Below, in pieces: positions 14,542 through 16,372 of a stretch of 16,372 bases of DNA. The notes under the pieces are model-generated. The model worked only from the letters and a program-made list of their open reading frames with translations, searched no databases and was not told where the DNA came from. Positions within the stretch are counted from its first letter, which is position 1. The number at the start of each line of letters is the position of its first letter. The DNA is taken from assembly GCA_016882345.1 (NCBI GenBank), contig VGQR01000009.1:1-16372 (forward strand), written 5' to 3'. Origin of the DNA: Cyanobacteria bacterium K_DeepCast_35m_m2_023. GTDB lineage: Bacteria; Cyanobacteriota; Cyanobacteriia; PCC-6307; Cyanobiaceae. Made by a program: the position numbers and the translations under genes.

Positions 14542-15705
14542 TTGCCGGCAGGACCTACTTTAACCGCTCACCGCATCAGGGCGATTCGGCTGCAACGCCT
14601 GGAGCTGCTGCACTTTCGCAACATCAGCCAACTCGAGCTGACGCTCGAGGCACCGCGGCTGCTGGTGCTGGGCCGCAATGGCGAAGGCAAATCGAACCTG
14701 CTGGAAGCGGTCGAGCTTCTGGGCAGCCTGCGCTCCCACCGCGCCAGCCACGACCGCGACCTGATCCAGCACGAGCACACCCAGGCCCGACTGCAAGCCA
14801 CCACCATCGACACCGACGTGCTGCGGCTGGAGCTGCGCCGCAGCGGCGGACGGCAAGCCCAACGCAACGGCAAGGTGCTCGAGCGTCAGCAGGATCTGCT
14901 CGGTAGCTTCCGCTGCGTTGGCTTCAGCGCCCTCGATCTCGACCTGGTGCGCGGCGAGCCAGCGCTGCGACGCGCTTGGCTCGACCGGTTGGTGCTGCAG
15001 CTCGAACCCCTGTACAGCGAATTGCTGAGCCGATACGGGCGCCTGGTCCGCCAGCGCAGCCAAGTGTTGCGTCGTCCGTCACGGGCTGGGGGGCCTGGGG
15101 TGAGCGATGCCCTGCTCGATGCCTTTGACGCCCAGATGGCCCTGGTGGGAACCCGCCTGCACCGGCGCCGACAACGGGCCCTATCACGGCTCGAACCGCT
15201 GGCGGCGACCTGGCACGCACGCCTCAGCGGCGGCCGCGAACAGCTGCAGCTCCGCTACCAGAGCGGCAGCACCCCACCCGAGCAGGACAGCGAAGCAGCC
15301 TGGTGCCAGGTGCTGCTCGAGCAGCTGCAACGGCAACGGCCCGAGGAGCGGCGGCTGGGCCAGTGCGGCGTGGGCCCCCACCGCGATGAAATCGGCCTGT
15401 TGCTGCACGGTCAACCAGCGCGCCGCTACGGCTCAGCAGGCCAGCAACGCACGCTGGTCCTGGCCCTCAAGCTGGCCGAGTTGGATCTGGTGCAGCAGGT
15501 GGTGGGGGAACCGCCGCTGCTGCTGCTCGACGATGTGCTGGCCGAACTCGACGCAGGGCGGCAGCAGCTGCTGCTCGAAGCGGTGGGGCAGGGCCACCAG
15601 TGCCTGGTGAGCGCCACCCATGTCGATGCGTTCAGCGGCGGCTGGCGGGCTGCCAGCCAGATCGTGACCCTGCAGGCAGGGGCCTTGCTCGAGGCAACGT
15701 TGTGA
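14542..15705 (+). CDS. recF: DNA replication/repair protein RecF
   Basis: An SMC-like ABC ATPase that, with RecO and RecR, helps load RecA at single-strand gaps. Up to 387 residues. The N-terminal block [14 protein letters not shown] (15-28) is the family start, Walker A is GRNGEGKS (44-51), the ABC signature is [10 protein letters not shown] (296-305), and Walker B is [14 protein letters not shown] (326-339) followed by VSATHVDAF as the H-loop region. The start is unclear: the only standard codon is TTG 14542, which adds about 12-15 residues ([12 protein letters not shown]) before the usual N-terminus, while the position where other RecF proteins begin reads ATC/ATT. The nearest upstream in-frame stop is at 14521, inside the tRNA. 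The closely packed tRNA-Arg on the other strand means any 5' leader is antisense to it. Confidence 0.93.
   Translation: MPAGPTLTAHRIRAIRLQRLELLHFRNISQLELTLEAPRLLVLGRNGEGKSNLLEAVELLGSLRSHRASHDRDLIQHEHTQARLQATTIDTDVLRLELRRSGGRQAQRNGKVLERQQDLLGSFRCVGFSALDLDLVRGEPALRRAWLDRLVLQLEPLYSELLSRYGRLVRQRSQVLRRPSRAGGPGVSDALLDAFDAQMALVGTRLHRRRQRALSRLEPLAATWHARLSGGREQLQLRYQSGSTPPEQDSEAAWCQVLLEQLQRQRPEERRLGQCGVGPHRDEIGLLLHGQPARRYGSAGQQRTLVLALKLAELDLVQQVVGEPPLLLLDDVLAELDAGRQQLLLEAVGQGHQCLVSATHVDAFSGGWRAASQIVTLQAGALLEATL
14557..14562 (-). promoter_or_regulatory. Possible -10 box of the tRNA-Arg gene
   Basis: TAAAGT on the minus strand, 22 bp upstream of the tRNA 5' end, matches the -10 consensus at four of six positions and would give a leader of about 15 nt. 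The -35 region is poor (ATCGCC or AATCGC at usual spacing). The box lies inside the 5' end of the recF reading frame. Confidence 0.3.
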
Positions 15706-15755
15706 GCAACCGGAGGGTCCTGGCAGACAACCCCCCCAATGCTGGTTCCGACGCG

Positions 15756-15761
15756 TAATGT
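15756..15761 (+). promoter_or_regulatory. Possible -10 element for speD
   Basis: TAATGT in the 81-bp recF-speD spacer matches the -10 consensus at four of six positions and lies 25 bp before the speD ATG. The expected -35 window falls in a C-rich stretch (CCCCCCC, 15731-15737) with no match, so this is weak; speD could instead be read through from recF. Confidence 0.25.
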
Positions 15762-15786
15762 GGTGGGCTTGTGCGCTTCATCCTTG

Positions 15787-16281
15787 ATGAACCAGCTCCT
15801 CTCCAGCCTTCATCCCAACCCCGGATGGGCCGGCAGCAGCACCACCCATTCATCGGCAACCCCAGCCACCGCGGACCATCAGGCCAACACGTCTGACACC
15901 GTCGGAAAACACTGCATTCTTGAGCTCTACGCCTGCAACCAGGATCGGCTCAACGACGAAGCTTTCCTCAGGGACGCCATCACCGACGCAGCCAAACGGG
16001 CCGGCGCCACCCTGCTGCATTTGGTCACCCACCATTTCGAACCCCAGGGCGTCACCGGTCTGGCCCTGCTGGCCGAATCGCACATCTCGATCCACACCTG
16101 GCCCGAATCGGGCTATGCCGCTGTGGATGTGTTCACCTGCGGCGATCACACCATGCCCGAAAAAGCTTGCCAGGTGTTGATTGACGAGCTGCAGGCCGGC
16201 GATCACAAGCTCACCAGCTTCCGCCGCGAGACACCCTCAGCGATTTCCAGCAGCGAACGCAGCCCTGCCCTGGCCGTCTGA
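15787..16281 (+). CDS. speD: S-adenosylmethionine decarboxylase proenzyme
   Basis: A 164-residue prokaryotic class 1B AdoMet decarboxylase proenzyme, supplying the aminopropyl donor for spermidine. The self-processing site is in [17 protein letters not shown] (94-110): cleavage between E97 and S98 turns the serine into the pyruvoyl group. The other processing and catalytic residues are H103 and C118 (DVFTCGDH), with exactly the spacing of the Thermotoga enzyme (Ser63, His68, Cys83). A Ser/Thr/Ala-rich N-terminal extension (about 1-38) precedes the core [13 protein letters not shown]; such variable tails are what I recall in picocyanobacterial homologues. ATG 15787 was chosen; an in-frame ATG at 15739 would add 16 residues overlapping the putative promoter. 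The stop directly abuts the stop of the minus-strand neighbour. Confidence 0.96.
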   Translation: MNQLLSSLHPNPGWAGSSTTHSSATPATADHQANTSDTVGKHCILELYACNQDRLNDEAFLRDAITDAAKRAGATLLHLVTHHFEPQGVTGLALLAESHISIHTWPESGYAAVDVFTCGDHTMPEKACQVLIDELQAGDHKLTSFRRETPSAISSSERSPALAV

Positions 16282-16316
16282 TCAACCGGCCAAGGGGGAC
16301 TTCAGGGCCCGGTTGA
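16282..16316. repeat. Inverted repeat at the speD/LarE-like junction
   Basis: TCAACCGG (16282-16289) and CCGGTTGA (16309-16316) are perfect 8-bp complements with a 19-bp spacer. The left arm begins exactly at the stop codon of the minus-strand gene and the whole repeat lies in its coding sequence. On the plus strand it is followed by GCTTTCC, a very weak T run. It could act as an end structure for speD mRNA, or be chance. Confidence 0.45.
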
Positions 16317-16372
16317 GCTTTCCGCTCACCAGGCCCTCGAGATCCAGGCTGACCGCCATGAAACCCAGCTCC
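16282..16372 (-). CDS. C-terminal end of a LarE-like PP-loop sulfur transferase (partial)
   Basis: The minus strand encodes the last 29 residues of a protein, ELGFMAVSLDLEGLVSG, then KLNRALKSPLAG and TGA (16284 down to 16282). The form GF-x-x-V-x-LDLEG-x-x-SG-x-LN is what I recall at the end of LarE-type ATP-dependent sacrificial sulfur transferases. The ATP-binding PP-loop and the sulfur-donor cysteine lie outside the window, so both family and activity are tentative. It is convergent with speD with no spacer. Confidence 0.6.
   Translation of the reverse strand, partial: ELGFMAVSLDLEGLVSGKLNRALKSPLAG

Noticed and set aside
1..16372. Mobile element, prophage, CRISPR array, toxin-antitoxin or defence cluster
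   Set aside because: No transposase, integrase, direct-repeat array or defence-type domain is visible; nearly every gene is a recognisable housekeeping gene. The tRNA-Arg has no integrase or repeated tRNA fragment beside it within the window.

Overview
The window is ordinary chromosomal housekeeping DNA from a high-GC picocyanobacterium, most likely of the Cyanobium / freshwater-brackish Synechococcus type. The support is a photosystem I gene (psaD), a cyanobacterial-type glutamate-cysteine ligase, a cytochrome b6 haem-attachment factor (CCB2/CCB4 family), aerobic coproporphyrinogen oxidase, PEP carboxylase, and the dense packing and high GC usual for that clade. Base composition is even across the window. 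I see no insertion sequence, prophage, CRISPR array or foreign-looking island, and I did not find a convincing undescribed multi-gene system.

Layout. 1-1754: the tail of a probable lipid-A-disaccharide-synthase-like glycosyltransferase, an 85-residue conserved-looking small protein, a short ribonuclease D on the minus strand, and a membrane CCB factor divergent from it. 1762-3664: a secreted zinc-amidase-like protein convergent with hemF; their 3' ends overlap by 38 bp. 3665-7590: hemF is divergent from a plus-strand run of mrp (Fe-S carrier ATPase), rodA (SEDS cell-wall polymerase) and a soluble histidine-kinase-like protein whose ATP-binding half looks degenerate. 7684-8185: psaD with its own leader and a strong intrinsic terminator. 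8202-14366: trpE, gshA and ppc chained by ATGA overlaps, then a GNAT protein 11 bp later. 14433-14534: an inverted repeat and tRNA-Arg(CCG) on the minus strand. 14542-16281: recF, then speD. 16282-16372: the last codons of a LarE-like protein on the minus strand, whose stop codon directly abuts that of speD.

Functional picture. The genes cover tetrapyrrole synthesis (hemF), photosynthetic apparatus (psaD, CCB factor), Fe-S delivery (mrp), elongation and remodelling of peptidoglycan (rodA, amidase), anthranilate, glutathione and C4-acid synthesis (trpE, gshA, ppc), DNA repair (recF), RNA processing (rnd) and spermidine synthesis (speD). Transcription units inferred from spacing are CCB-amidase, mrp-rodA-kinase, psaD alone, trpE-gshA-ppc-GNAT, and recF and speD (separate or together).

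The points most worth a second look are a 9-codon upstream reading frame with a good Shine-Dalgarno that ends on the hemF start codon, the degenerate kinase coupled to rodA, the crowded tRNA-Arg/recF junction with no ordinary recF start codon, and the tightly fused 3' ends of convergent genes.
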